Shown piece after piece: positions 53,355 through 64,000 of a stretch of 64,000 nucleotides of DNA. Position 1 is the stretch's first letter, and every line of letters starts with the position of its first letter. The notes under the pieces were generated by a model that did no database searches, had not been told where the DNA came from, and saw only the letters and a program-made list of their open reading frames with translations. The translations under genes and the position numbers were made by a program. The stretch is from Zopfochytrium polystomum (lineage: Eukaryota > Chytridiomycota > Chytridiomycetes > Chytridiales > Chytridiaceae): positions 1 through 64,000 of the forward strand of contig JAIVFJ010000233.1 in the NCBI GenBank assembly GCA_025765615.1, in the 5' to 3' direction.

Positions 53355-54215
53355 TAGACCTGATAGACGGGCAGACTGACGGACTGAGACAGTTGGAGAA
53401 GCCGATTGGCTCTTTTGGTCGTTTTGGTTCAGACACTTGCTGGAGCGAGTGTGAGTAGTCGACACGCCACCTTTGAACAGTCGGTCAGTCAGTCAGTCAG
53501 TCAGTCAGTGCAGTGAGAAGTGCGTAGGCGTTGAGAAAATTGTCATCTCGGCAGGGGCAAATAGTGGGTGTGCGGAAGATACGACTGAGCAGCAGCAGCA
53601 GCAGAAGAGAAGCGGAACTGGGACAGGGTTTGGAGGGCGCCGCCCTCGATGTCTCGAAGATCATCCCATCCAGAGAGGTGGGCGAGGTGAAAATGGGGGG
53701 ACGCGGGAAGGGAATGTTGTTGCTTCGAAACACTGCCTGTTCGCCGAATCCAAGGAGTGCGGAGAAGAGCAGGGCCATTTGGCGCCGAGGCGATTGACGT
53801 CACGTCCTGAACCTCGCTCGCTCCTCATAGTTTTCCCGCCGACCTCGGCGGACCACGGTCCGACCTGCTGACGCCGCTGATCGTCGTTGCTCGCTGTCAA
53901 GTGGGGCGTGAAAAGGTGGTGCGCGGCGTGGTGGGGCAAGGAGGCGCACGTCGTGTCGTCGGCCACGGACGTCCGGAGGGCGGTCGCGCTGTTGCCGTGT
54001 TCTTTGGGCTCGACACTTGAGCCCAATGCTGGTTGAACCAGGATCTCGATCCAGGAGATCTTGGCTCCTTTCGCGATCGTCGCCCAACCCCCATCCCATC
54101 ACACCCTTCGTCCTGCCTCAGCGCCATTGAAGGCCGCCACTCACCTCTTGAGCCTTCCCCGCCACCACAACGCTCCTTTTCCCCCCAACGGCCTAGCCCG
54201 AACCCCCTCACGGGA
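53061..54215. other. Divergent gap between A2 and the NLR-like gene
   Basis: It should hold both promoters. A GACA/CAGA tetranucleotide run lies at about 53,321-53,355, a GTCAGTCA run at about 53,481-53,510 and a T run at 53,259-53,273. No TATA box convincing enough to assign is seen, and open frames here lack domains. Confidence 0.5.
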
Positions 54216-57200
54216 ATGCCCAGCTTCATCAATATATTCCGATTCAGCCGCCTCTTCCAGTCCCGTCGCGCCTCGCAGGACTCGCCCAACTCGATCCTTG
54301 CGCCGGCGCAGCCCGCCGCTCAAGCACTTGGTAATCGGCCACTGTTATAACAGATGCTTTGCAAACGGTTTTCCTTACTTACCTTTTGCAACTCAACAGC
54401 TTCGAATTCTCCCTCCCTCCCAGACCAGCCCCTTCCGTCCGTGAAATCCGTCAAGAAGCGCGACGGAAATCGTCCGACTGGGTGCCGCAAGCACCAGTCC
54501 GCCGTGCACGACTATTTCATCTCTTACCGCGTGGATCGGTCTCCGTCGGACAAGGCACAGTCGGGGCTAGCGTTCGCTCTGCACACCGGCCTGGAAGCTG
54601 CAGGCGATCGGCTGGTGGCGGGCGGGATCAGGGTTTACCTGGACCGGCTGTGCATCAGGGAGGGCGCGCTGTGGGAGGAGGAGTTTGTGGCGGGCCTGCG
54701 CGGATCGCAAGCCGTCGTGTTGCTTTTGAGTCGCAAGTCGTGGGACATTTTGGTGAAAAACTTGACGAATGGGGTGAGATTCACTTTTTGCACAATTCCT
54801 GTTGCCTGCTGCTTACTTCCAACGATTTGCTTTGTGGGTATGCAGAAAACTGACAATGTCTTGAAAGAAATAGAGCTTGCAATTCAGTGTCAAAAGAAAA
54901 TCATTCCTCTTTGTGTAAAAGCGGAGGTAATGGAAATAGTTCACTAGCAAAATTTGATCATCCTCTCCTCACCAGGGCGACGCCGATCACTTTGACCTCC
55001 GCAATGAAAATCTGTCGAACCTCAACAGCCCCAACTTTACCAACTTGAAGCAGGCAGTCCAAGCACTCCAGACCCTCCCAATGATCCCAGTCGACTCCCA
55101 CGCCCCACAACTTGCATTCTACCGCGTCCTGAGTGCTTTGCATCCAGCCGAAATTTCGACGCAGTCGCTCTCAGGTGTACCCCAACCCTTGGTCGGATAC
55201 CGCACCGACGCCGCCAGGATGACGCAGATGCTGGGGAGCCTGGCTCAGTCCGGCCACTGCATCCTGACCGGAATCGGCGGAATCGGCAAGTCAACGCTCG
55301 CCCAGATGTTTGTGCAGTTTGCCACCGCCCAGCGGCAGCTGAGCACGTCCGCTACTGCTGCCGACGACGTCTTTGCCGGCGCCGTACTGTACGAGCGGGT
55401 GTTCTGGATCAACTGCCGGACCGCCGAGACCGCCGTGGGCAGCCTTCGCGCGGGGTTTGGTACGACGGACTACGACAAGACTCTCAAGGCGTTCCGGAAG
55501 TGCGTGTCAGGGAGTGGACGGTTTCTTTTCGTGTTTGACGGCTTGGACGACACGGCGGTTGTCGACGGGCTGTTTGAGCCGCTGGACGATCGCCGCGGCG
55601 GTTCCACCTGCGGCGGCGACTTTATCGTGACCACTAGGCTGGAGCGCCTTCCAGGCGGCGCTTTTGCAAGGGCCATTGCAACGAGGTCCGCCGCTCCGGC
55701 TGCGAGCATCATCAAAGCGAGCTTGTGGAGCTCCGAAGTTGTTAGAGCGTACCTCCTTGACCGCTGCCCGGCTCTCGCGAGCGCGGAGCACTCTTTGGAC
55801 GTCTTTGACCGGTTCATCGAGAGGCTGGGGGGGTACCCTATTGTCATTGAGCAGTTGGTGGCGTATTTCAACATGAAGCAGCCGGCCGTCGGTGATTTGG
55901 AGCTGACCCTCGAGGCGGTGCTGAGTGATGCGGACAACAGTCGACAAACGTCATTGGTGGAGCTGGTGCGGCTCAGCTTGAAGGGTTTGGAGGAGACTAT
56001 CGCGGGGAGGATGGCAATCATGCTGTTTGGCTGCATTGGGTGGTTGGACGGATCAAGGCTGCAGCCGCAGCTGCTTAAGGCTTGTGTCAAGGAGATTCGA
56101 AAGCTCCTTGACGAAGAGGATGGTGAAGTCGATGGTGAGTGCAAAAAGTTTCCTCTGCTTCTTCTTTGAATGCGAAATGTGACCTAATGCGCCCCTTCTT
56201 CTCCTCATCACAGTTTTGGTTATCTTCAAGCGTCTGAGCACCGCCGGCATCTTGCGCCAGGTGTCAGTGGACGGCACTTACGCGGTCCACAACCTGCACC
56301 AAACTATTATCCGCGACATGGCGGAAAAAGTTACCACCGTCGACACGTCCGGTGCCTACAACGCCACCTGCGCAGCATACCTCGGCGTCATGTCCAGAAC
56401 GCGCGAGTTTTCGACCCAACAAGCCGACATGGCGAGCCACTCCCAATTCCTGGCAGGACCGCCAGACCGTCTGCCTCCCGGAGCCGACTCGCTCCTGCGG
56501 CAGCAGATGCAGTGCTTGGACGCTGCGCTGGACCGGTTCTTTTCGCGGCTCGAGAGCGCAAACACCAAGCTACAGCGTCTGGTCGAAGACGCTGCGGCGA
56601 CACTGGGAACGCGGCAGCACGCGCTGGTCGCGAGCGTCCTACACGAGCTGGGCGCGACGGAGCGGCGGCAGGGGCGGTACGTCGACGGAATGCGGCACTT
56701 GCAGGAGGCGCTCGACGTGCGGGTGGCGGTGCACGGAACACGCGTACACGCGGAGGTGGCGGCGACGGTGGGCGCGATGGGTCTCATTGCGTTGCGGCAG
56801 GGGCGGTACGAGGACGCGCTGGCACACTTCCACGAGGCGCTGGATACGACGGTAGCGGTTTTTGGCACGCGGGTGCACGACGAAGCGGCGGCGGCGCTGG
56901 GCGGGATGGGCGGGGTCGCCGTGCGGCAGGGCCAGTACGCGGCCGCGCTCGAGTACTTTCGCGAGGCGCTCGACATCACGGCCAAAGTGCTGGGCACGCG
57001 GGTACGCTCCGAGGTCGGCAACTTGCTGAACAATATGGGCGTCGCGGCGCTTCGGCTCGGCCGGTACGGCGAGTCGTCGCGGTACTACCGCGAAGCACAC
57101 GACATTTTTGTCGAGGTGTACGGGACGCGGGAGCACGCGTCTGTCGCCGGTACGCTGCATGGGCTCGGGTTGGCCGCGATGCGGCTTGGCGACTTTGAGC

Positions 57201-57709
57201 AGGCGCGAGCTATCTACACCGAGTCGCTGGTCACCCAGGAAAAAGTGTTTGGCACGCGGGTCCACGAGGAGGTCGCCGCGACGCTGCGGTTCCTGGGCGA
57301 GGCCGCGCTGGCGCAGGGCCATCTGGACGAGGCGTTTGGGTACCTGTCGGAATCGCTCGACATCAAGGTCCAGGTGTTTGGCACGCGCCGGCACGGCTCG
57401 GTGGCAAAGTCGCTGGCGGGGTTGGGCAGGGTTGCGCAGCTCCAGGGCCGCGACGGCGAGGCGCTCGGGTTCTGCCGGGAGGCGTTGCAGACGTACGTGG
57501 AGGTATATGGGACTCGCGTCCACGACGACGTGGCTGAGGTCCTGCGAATCCTGGGGGACGTCCACCTCGCGGAGCGGCAGTATGGCAGCGCTATCGAGTG
57601 CTTTGAAGAATCTCTCGCCATCATGGACAAAACGGCGCCGAGTCATTCCGACATTGGGAAGATTAAGGAGAGCTTGAGGGTTGCTCGTGAAGGGTTGTCG
57701 GAAACGTGA
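54216..57709 (+). CDS. TIR-NB-ARC-TPR (NLR-like) protein
   Basis: Five exons close in phase from ATG to stop: 54,216-54,330, 54,424-54,773, 54,846-54,926, 54,976-56,134 and 56,214-57,709, giving 1066 aa. Residues ~66-185 are a TIR domain, with HDYFISYRV, an IRVYLDRLCIREGALWEEEF strand-helix segment, QAVVLLLSRKSW and KEIELAIQCQKKIIPLCV. Residues ~240-560 are an NB-ARC ATPase: P-loop GIGGIGKSTLAQMF, kinase-2 FLFVFDGLDD, sensor GDFIVTTRLERL and a GGYPIVIEQL motif in place of plant GLPL. The C-terminal ~340 residues are eight kinesin-light-chain-like TPR units of 42 residues, each with an FGTRVHxEVA-type start. Such STAND proteins stay inactive until the repeats sense a ligand, then oligomerise so that the TIR parts signal, often by cleaving NAD+. 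The nucleotide repeats are also similar, so unit number may vary between strains. A C-terminal fragment of a paralogue lies at 46.4 kb. All domains look intact. Confidence 0.92.
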
Positions 57710-58285
57710 TATTTCTTTTTTTTTTATTTGTTTTCAGAGTTCCCGACGGCGGTTTTCTGCATCTCATCATCGTTACTGCAACGCATCGCATGGACTCTTT
57801 TGGGAAGGCCTTCTTTCCCGATGTCACTTCCGAGACCATACTTATTCTTTTTTGCATTTCGACGTGTCGCTGTAAGGGGCGAATCTATTCTTCATCTGCG
57901 TTATTTTCTACTCACTTCCGCGAGGCTTCTCCCACAACAAAAGCAAAATAGTCTTATCACTTTTCTGCCAACAAACCCCTGCTAATCTGAGGGCGCCGCA
58001 TTGGGGAGCTGGTGATATCTCATTAGAAAAAAAGTATGCCGGCTATGGTGGTGTCCTTCGCTGGGGTTTCATTCGCTTAAGCTCCTTCTTGCGGACTGGG
58101 TTAAACACGACTGCGTAACCACGAGTAATATAAAAACAGTCGACGCACTGAGTACGTCGCTCTTCCCAGTGGAGGAAGCCCACGCGCCAGAATACAAAGT
58201 CCTATGCTCGGTTCCAACCCAACTCGCTTAAATCACACACTCACGCCTGGCACGCACAGAACGCGCCTCCGTCAAGCACACACCG
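57710..58285. other. Intergenic, no gene recognised
   Basis: Convergent 3' flanks of the NLR-like gene and B1. Pyrimidine-rich near 57,715-57,740; nothing else identified. Confidence 0.5.
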
Positions 58286-60079
58286 TCAAATCCTACATTC
58301 ATGATTGTTCGCCGTCTCAACACCCGACTTTGAGTTTTCCACTTTGGATGATTGGAGGATGGACACATCGACGTGCACTTGCTGCTGCATCTCGGCCAGC
58401 AGCTTTCTGACGCGGTCCGAGTCGGTCAGGAGGACGATGATCATGATGCACCCGGGGAGCTGCAGAAACATCCTGTAGTTTTTTTATATTGTGTTAAAGG
58501 ATTCCATTTGGTTTTAGTTGCCAACGTTCCAAGTTTGAAGGAAACATTAAGCTCTCAGTCACAAATCCACAAAATTTTGCACTGACCACGCTGAACGGAA
58601 GAACGTCAAGAAAACCAAAGAATTAGCGCATGCTCATGCATTAGTACAGAGTGGTGTTAAAATGGAAAAAGTCTCACCGACACTTGTTGGGTAGAAGTAA
58701 CCAGCTAAACACAACTCCCAAGAAAACAGTCAGAATAATTGCTAGCTCAGGTCGAGACAAACGAAAACACTCGGAGCAAAGGGTCAAGCATGCGAACCTG
58801 TCGAAATGTAAAACATCAGAACAGCTCCCGAGAAGCAAGCGCAGCGGAGAAAGGCGTCCAGGTAGAGCGAGATGGTTGGCTTCACGTTATTTACTTTGCC
58901 CATCACAGAGATGATTCGATACTGTGACGCCACGAAGAAAAACGTGTCGAGCGCGCAGACGGACACGATCAAAGCAGTTGAGGTCTTTCCTTGAGTGGGG
59001 TCTGGTACCGTACTGTGGTTTGCCTGTTTGAGACGCGTAAGCTCGTCATTGGATCAGCAGGGCAAATGGAGTGAGAGATTGAAGTGAAGGGGCAGAGGTT
59101 GGACGCCCTTTGTGGAAGTTGAGAGGCCGTTGATAATACCTTGAGGTTGTTGGTGAGGAGTGTCGAATCTTTGCGATATGAATACCGTACATTTTATTGA
59201 AAAAAAACGGTCAATTCCATCTGTATCCACTTACCAGCCCTTGAGGCGAGAGTATTTTAGTGTGTGTCATCAGAAAAAAAATTGAAGGAAAGAAAGATGC
59301 CTACACGTTCAATGTGAACTCGTACAACGCAACCGCGCCAGCGACCGCCCAATGCCAGTGTGCTTTTCCAGGTACAAGCAGAATCAAAGCTTTGTAAGCC
59401 GCATGGTAGGCGAGGCACGCAAACTAACAGTTATTGAACGGCGCCAACTTTAGTACAGGAAAAAACATTTGAAATACTCGGCACATTTCTCTTCCCGCTA
59501 ATCCCATCCCGTGCCTACCATTGCGGCCGTAGCAACTGAGACAGCAAAGAAAAGGAATCAACTGCTCGTGCGACAAGAAAAGAAAAGAAAATGGCGCAAA
59601 AAAAATAAAAATAATAATACAGAACAAACTCAACTCATCGAAATACGGCCAAAGTCGACGATCTGCCCAATGTTATCGCTATTCGCGTACTCCAGCCAGT
59701 GGAGGAATCGCGCTCCGAAAGCAGACTGGGCAAAGTAAAAGAACAGGGCAGCCCAGATCGAGGCTCTCATGTGCAGGCTTTCGATCCGGTCGATCTGCTC
59801 GCGGAAGCAGACGGCCTGGTTGTGGTTGGGAGGGAGGTGAGGTGGAGAAGGGTGAGGAGCGATCGTGGATAGTGCGGTAGTTTACGAAACACTGCCGTGA
59901 CATGCGTGTTGGAACATCAGAGAAGGACACTCACAATGACAGTGCTCAGCACCGCTCCCGCGATAACCTGATTCCCAGCGCTCCTGCGACGATAGAACCA
60001 AACGTATCGTGCCGTTTCAGCTTGGATAGGGCCTTTCAAGTTCCCAAGAAGCGAGTGATGCTTACCAGTTTTCCGACAT
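58286..60079 (-). pseudogene. Multi-pass membrane protein B1, splice site lost
   Basis: This is the tandem paralogue of B2. Exon equivalents found: 60,066-60,079 (14 nt, ATGTCGGAAAACTG), 59,935-59,983, 59,635-59,815, 59,519-59,535 (17 nt), 59,305-59,423, about 59,140-59,191, then one near 58,800-59,030, one near 58,680-58,745, and the last to the stop at 58,286. Exon 3 uses a shifted donor (GTTGAG) that keeps exactly the length of B2 exon 3. Exon 6 has AAAATG where B2 has the acceptor TTTAG, so normal splicing of that exon looks impossible. Residues are otherwise well kept (SAGNQVIAGAVLSTVI, IVSVCALDTFFFVASQYRII, FLQLPGCIMIIVLLTDSDRV). The gene is either freshly inactivated or spliced differently. 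Confidence 0.65.
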
Positions 60080-61737
60080 CACAGTATGCGCTGTATGTTA
60101 CACACCTCCTTTTCAATGCAAGGGAGCGGTGGGCGGGCTTTGGATGGGGAGGGCCTCTTGTCAACGTGTTCCTGAGGGGTGTGGAAAGGGAACACGAAGA
60201 CAGCTTGGGCCACACTTGTATATTATAACAGGATTTTTCCTGGCCAACAATCGAGTGATCCGCAGAGCGGCACAAAACGAGAACGCTGTGAAGACAAAAT
60301 TACACCCAAAAAGCACCTCGCTCGCAGTGTTGCAGGAATGCTAGCTATATTGCTGAGGCGAATGAGAAGGTCGCGCATATTCATAGGTGGTCAACTGCTC
60401 CCGTCGGGTACTGCGTGCGTTCCACAGTCGCTTTTCCTCAAAAGCCCTATCAGGGGGTGCTGGTCTTCTTGCGGAGAAGATCGCAGACGATAATCCGAAC
60501 TACACTCACATTGACCCTGCCTTGGAATGCTCCTACTGAAACTTCATTGAGGCCCTCCTGTCGATGACTTCGCCAAACGTCAAGTGCCAGTTGGGGAAAG
60601 GGAGTGTTCGAGACTCACCAGTATTCTGATTGAGAGCCGTGGACGTCAAATTTCGATTCGAACTATTTGGCCATCCACGTTCACCCAATTTGCACAAACC
60701 TGATCCCATAATGAAAGTTCTTGTCAACGCGTTAATTGCCGATGGGATTGCTGCTACCTCACGACTTTCTCTTTCCGCTTTGAAGGCAGCGGCCGTACTC
60801 CACTGTGACTGCAGCAAGACCCATCAATCCCTCTGGAACCCATCGACAAGAACATAACCATTATCAAATCAACCCGAAGGGAACAGCCAGTCGCAGGCGG
60901 AAATACAATCAACTGAGTATTATGCCCAAAAGTGGGACAAAAAAATTCAAGTGACCGCGTCGCGGCGCCTTGTTTTGTTAGTTGAAGTGCGATTGAAGAG
61001 AAGTGTTGGTGGTGGTAGTAGTCTGGTGGTGGTGAGTGGTGGTGGTTGTGCAGTTAGAGGAGAAGGAGGAGGAGTCTTTCAATATTTTGCTTAGCTTACA
61101 CTTCGATGTTTTACTAAAGAGCGCTCCTAATTCTCTCTTCATCTTTTCATATTCTTCACTTTTCCGCCCGGCTTCGGCAGTACGCGGCAGAAAAGCTGCA
61201 CTCTCCCTGGGCACTGGGGAAAAGCCAAAACTTGGATTGAAAGAACCGAACACCACTTGGACGTAGATGTTCACGACCGTAAATGCCGACAATCCGGAAG
61301 CAAAGCGCATAATTAAAAAGACAGAAGAGAGGAAAGGGAGGTAACAAGAAGGGCCGGAATCAGCTTGCGAGCGCGTACGGAAGACGGAGAAGAAAGAGAG
61401 ACACATTGGCGGCACAGGTACATTAACCGGCCAGAGTGTCGCACTGGCCTCATTCTCAGGTTCAATTTGGTTTCCAGATTGTCATTTTCTTTCGATAACA
61501 AAGCCTTCCGCTGCGACGGCGTAGGTCGCAAATGCTTCATCCGTTGAAAGCTGGTTTCTGGCAGACTGGGCTGAAAATCTATTCAAAACAGAACGACGTA
61601 GAACCTGCGAGGACGTGAAAACGTCTGCACTATAGCTTTGCTAAAATCATTGAAAATCGCATGCTCGGTCCCAAAGAACAACTCGCTCAAATCGCCAGCT
61701 CGCGTGCGGCAAGCACAGAGTCCCCGCCAAGCATATA
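60080..61737. other. Region between B1 and B2
   Basis: No firm gene. A minus-strand frame at 60,978-61,415 has a hydrophobic segment (LSAFTVVNIYVQVVFGSF), a helical Glu/Lys-rich part (SEEYEKMKRELGALF) and a Thr/His-rich end; it may be an exon of an unrecognised gene or a chance frame. A short TGGTGGT repeat lies at 61,010-61,050. Confidence 0.35.
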
Positions 61738-63495
61738 TCAAATACTACTTTCCGCCTTGAGCAGAGTTCCCGGAGACCTTGAGTTTTCCAGCTTGGATGA
61801 TTTGAGGATGGACACATCGAGGTGGCCCTGCTGCTGCATCTCGGCCAGAAGCTTTCTGACGCGGTCCGAGTCGGTCAGGAGGACGATGATCATGATGCAC
61901 CCGGGGAGCTGCAGAAAGACCCTGTTAGTTTGTTTTGGTTTTAGTTGCCGACATTCCAAGTTCGAAGGTGAACGAGCTGAAAATTTCTCTCGGACAAAGC
62001 CGGCAAATTTTGTACTGACCACGCTGCGATGGATCAAGCGAGAGTATAAATACGTCAAGAGAATAAAAGAATTAGCGTATGTATATTCTAAAGGGAGTGG
62101 CATTTCGTTGAAAAGGGAAAATAATCTCACCGACATTTGTTGGGTAGAAGTAACCAGCTAAGCACAACTCCCAAGAAAGCAGTCAGAATGATTGCTAGCT
62201 GCACTCGGAGCAAAGGGTCAAGCATGCTAACCTGTCGAAATATAAAACATCAAAACAGCTCCCGAGAAGCAAGCGCAGCGGAGGAAGGCGTCCAGGTAGA
62301 GCGAGATGGTTGGCTTCACGTTATTTACTTTGCCCATCACAGAGATGATTCGATATTGCGACGCCACGAAGAAAAACGTGTCGAGCGCGCAGACGGACAC
62401 GATCAAAGCAGTTGCGATCTTTTCTTGAGTGGGGTCTGGTACCGTACCGAGGTTTGCCTGTTTCAAAAACGTCAGCTCATCATCGTGTTTTGAGTCAGCA
62501 GGGCAAAGAATGGAGTGAGAGCGCGAAAATAGAAGGTCAGAGGTTGGACGCTGTTTTTGAAAGAAGAGAGACCAGTGATCCAACCTTCAGATTATTGCTG
62601 AAAAGCGTCGAGCCTCCGCAAAATAAACGCCATAGACTAAATTGAACACCATTGAACTCAGTCTGTTGCCACTTACCAGCCCTTCATGTGAAAAATGGTC
62701 GAAAAGTTGCGATCAGACAAACGTGTGAGCAAAAATGTTTGCATACACGTTCAATGCGAACTCGTACAAAGCAACCGCGCCAGCGACTACCCAATGCCAG
62801 TGCGTTCTTCCGGGCGCCAGCAGAATGAAAGCTCGGTAAGCGGCGTGGTAGGCGAGGCACGCGAACTACCAATTAAAAATGCCCCGGCGTGAACACTTGG
62901 TACTCAAAAAATACGCAGAAAAACCCCCTTCCCGTTGGGCCGGCCCATTCTTACCATCGCACCCATCAAAACTAAAAACAAAAGGAATGAACAGTAGAAG
63001 TGAGCAGCGCGTGCGAAAGCACTTGGTAGGAGAAAAACATAATGAGAGAGCCAACATCGTAAAAAACTCACTTGTCGGAACCCGGCCAAAGTCAAAGATT
63101 TGCCCAATGTTGTCGCGATCTGCGTAATCCAACCAGTAGTGGAACCGCGCCCCGAAAGCAGACTGGACAAAGTAAAAGAACAGGGCTGCCCAGATCGAGA
63201 CTTTCATGTGCAGGCTTTCGATCCGGTCGATCTGCTCGCGGAAACAGATGGCCTGGTTGGGTGAGGCGCGTGATCGCACGCGAGGGTGAGGCCGGTCCGA
63301 AGAGGAAAGTAACGTTAACATTGCGATGACCGCGACCGCTCTGTCTGCAAAAATCAGATAATGGCACTCACAACGACAGTGCTAAGCACAGCTCCGGCGA
63401 TGGCCTGATTCCCAGCGCTCCTACGTAGGTTGTGTCAGCTTGGACATGGACTTCGAAAGGTTGAGAGCCAATGTCTCTCACCAGTTTTCCGACAT
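61738..63495 (-). CDS. Multi-pass membrane protein B2 with micro-exons
   Basis: Nine exons close in phase: 63,482-63,495, 63,372-63,420, 63,072-63,252, 62,955-62,971, 62,747-62,865, 62,585-62,636, 62,232-62,457, 62,131-62,194 and 61,738-61,921, giving 301 aa. The first exon is 14 nt (MSEN plus two bases) and the fourth 17 nt. Hydrophobic segments: AIAGAVLSTVVAI, VSIWAALFFYFVQSAF, ACLAYHAAYRAFILL, WVVAGAVALYEFAL, ALIVSVCALDTFFFVAS, FLRCACFSGAVLMFYI, IILTAFLGVVLSWLLL and CIMIIVLL, so seven or eight spans. A charged C-terminal tail (SDRVRKLLAEMQQQ) should face the cytosol. I recognise no family. Each exon matches B1 in length and position, which supports the model. Confidence 0.78.
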
Positions 63496-64000
63496 TGAAG
63501 TAGTATTTATGTTGTGCACTTCTTTCTTCTTTCAGATGAAAGGAGATGGTGGGGGCGGCGAGGGCCTCTTGTCAACGCGTGCTCTGGAAATTTCAATAGG
63601 TACCTTATCACCTAGCCGCATACTCGGATTATCACACAGACACAACATACTCAAAAGCTTTCCTCTTGCAGTATTTGACGATGGGGTGAAGGCGAAAGTC
63701 GCCATATTACTTGTAGATGATAAATTATTCCGTCGCCTGATCGCGCACGCCACCCTTGCTGTGATCCCTCCGAAATCCCCATCACAGCCCAACCACTTCA
63801 GAGAAAGGCCGTGGTGATCGATACTAGGGTTGAATTTGGATCGTATCAAGGCTCTGGAGGTGGCGGGCAAGTGAAAGGCCATCTTTGGTTCAACAGTGGA
63901 TCCTGGAAGGCAGGCTCGCTAATAGTTCTTCCGTAAATGCAAAACAGCAGGTGGTCTGCTGTTTTCCCTTCGAGCCGTGAAGAATCTTTGGTTCGAATTG
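63496..64000. other. Upstream flank of B2
   Basis: No gene recognised on either strand; it should contain the B2 promoter. Confidence 0.45.

Noticed and set aside
34164..53510. CRISPR-like arrays among the many short tandem repeats
   Set aside because: All are mono- to tetranucleotide repeats or gene-internal repeats without spaced unique sequences, and the DNA is eukaryotic.
56639..57646. 335-codon frame antisense to the TPR repeats
   Set aside because: Its periodicity mirrors the TPR coding strand; it has no domain of its own.
59221..59245. A five-base micro-exon GGCTG conserved between B1 and B2 before exon 6
   Set aside because: Including it puts exon 6 out of phase with exon 7 in B2 and creates a stop; the simple intron keeps phase.

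Overview
This is nuclear DNA from a eukaryote, most likely a fungus and plausibly an early-diverging (chytrid-like) one. Genes are split by many short GT-AG introns. The window carries a chromodomain-bearing Ty3/gypsy element of the fungal self-priming type, a Ty1/copia element, a fungal/animal-type class IIC P-type ATPase, ankyrin-like W-W repeats, and a TIR/NB-ARC/TPR receptor. The lineage is inferred from gene families; there is no rRNA or marker gene to fix it.

Layout. 0.9-2.6 kb holds relics of copia and LINE elements. 3.3-10.9 kb holds two decayed HSP70-like (HSPA12-type) genes around a coiled-coil gene; a third, truncated and almost identical HSP70 copy lies inverted at 39.3-40.2 kb. 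12.1-16.0 kb is an intact four-exon P-type ATPase (1177 aa). 16.8-19.1 and 30.7-33.4 kb are two copies of one duplicated segment, each with an intact two-exon gene for a small cysteine-containing, possibly secreted protein and a truncated copy of a second gene whose full form is at 34.35-36.18 kb. Between the two copies sits a copia element (19.07-30.75 kb), itself interrupted by a solo LTR and by a complete chromovirus (22,360-26,890). 36.6-44.96 kb holds a RING/C1-like protein, a Tc1 fragment, the HSP70/oxidoreductase chimera, an ankyrin-like protein and an NADP/F420-type oxidoreductase.

46.4-63.5 kb is the most gene-like accessory part: a tRNA-Arg(CCG), two related multi-pass membrane genes (A1, A2; A2 resolves to seven hydrophobic segments), a five-exon TIR-NB-ARC-TPR protein of 1066 aa plus a fragment of a paralogue, and a tandem pair of nine-exon membrane proteins (B1, B2) with a 14-nt first exon and a 17-nt internal exon. 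I infer that this part may be a membrane-receptor and NLR-type immune or recognition region, because the NLR-like gene is divergent from the seven-segment gene A2; no function is shown directly.

Exon coordinates were set by hand from splice sites and phase. Models for the ATPase, A2, the NLR-like gene, B2, the secreted-protein pair and the propeller-like gene all close in phase from ATG to stop. HSP70 copy 1 closes only if two single-base shifts are allowed.
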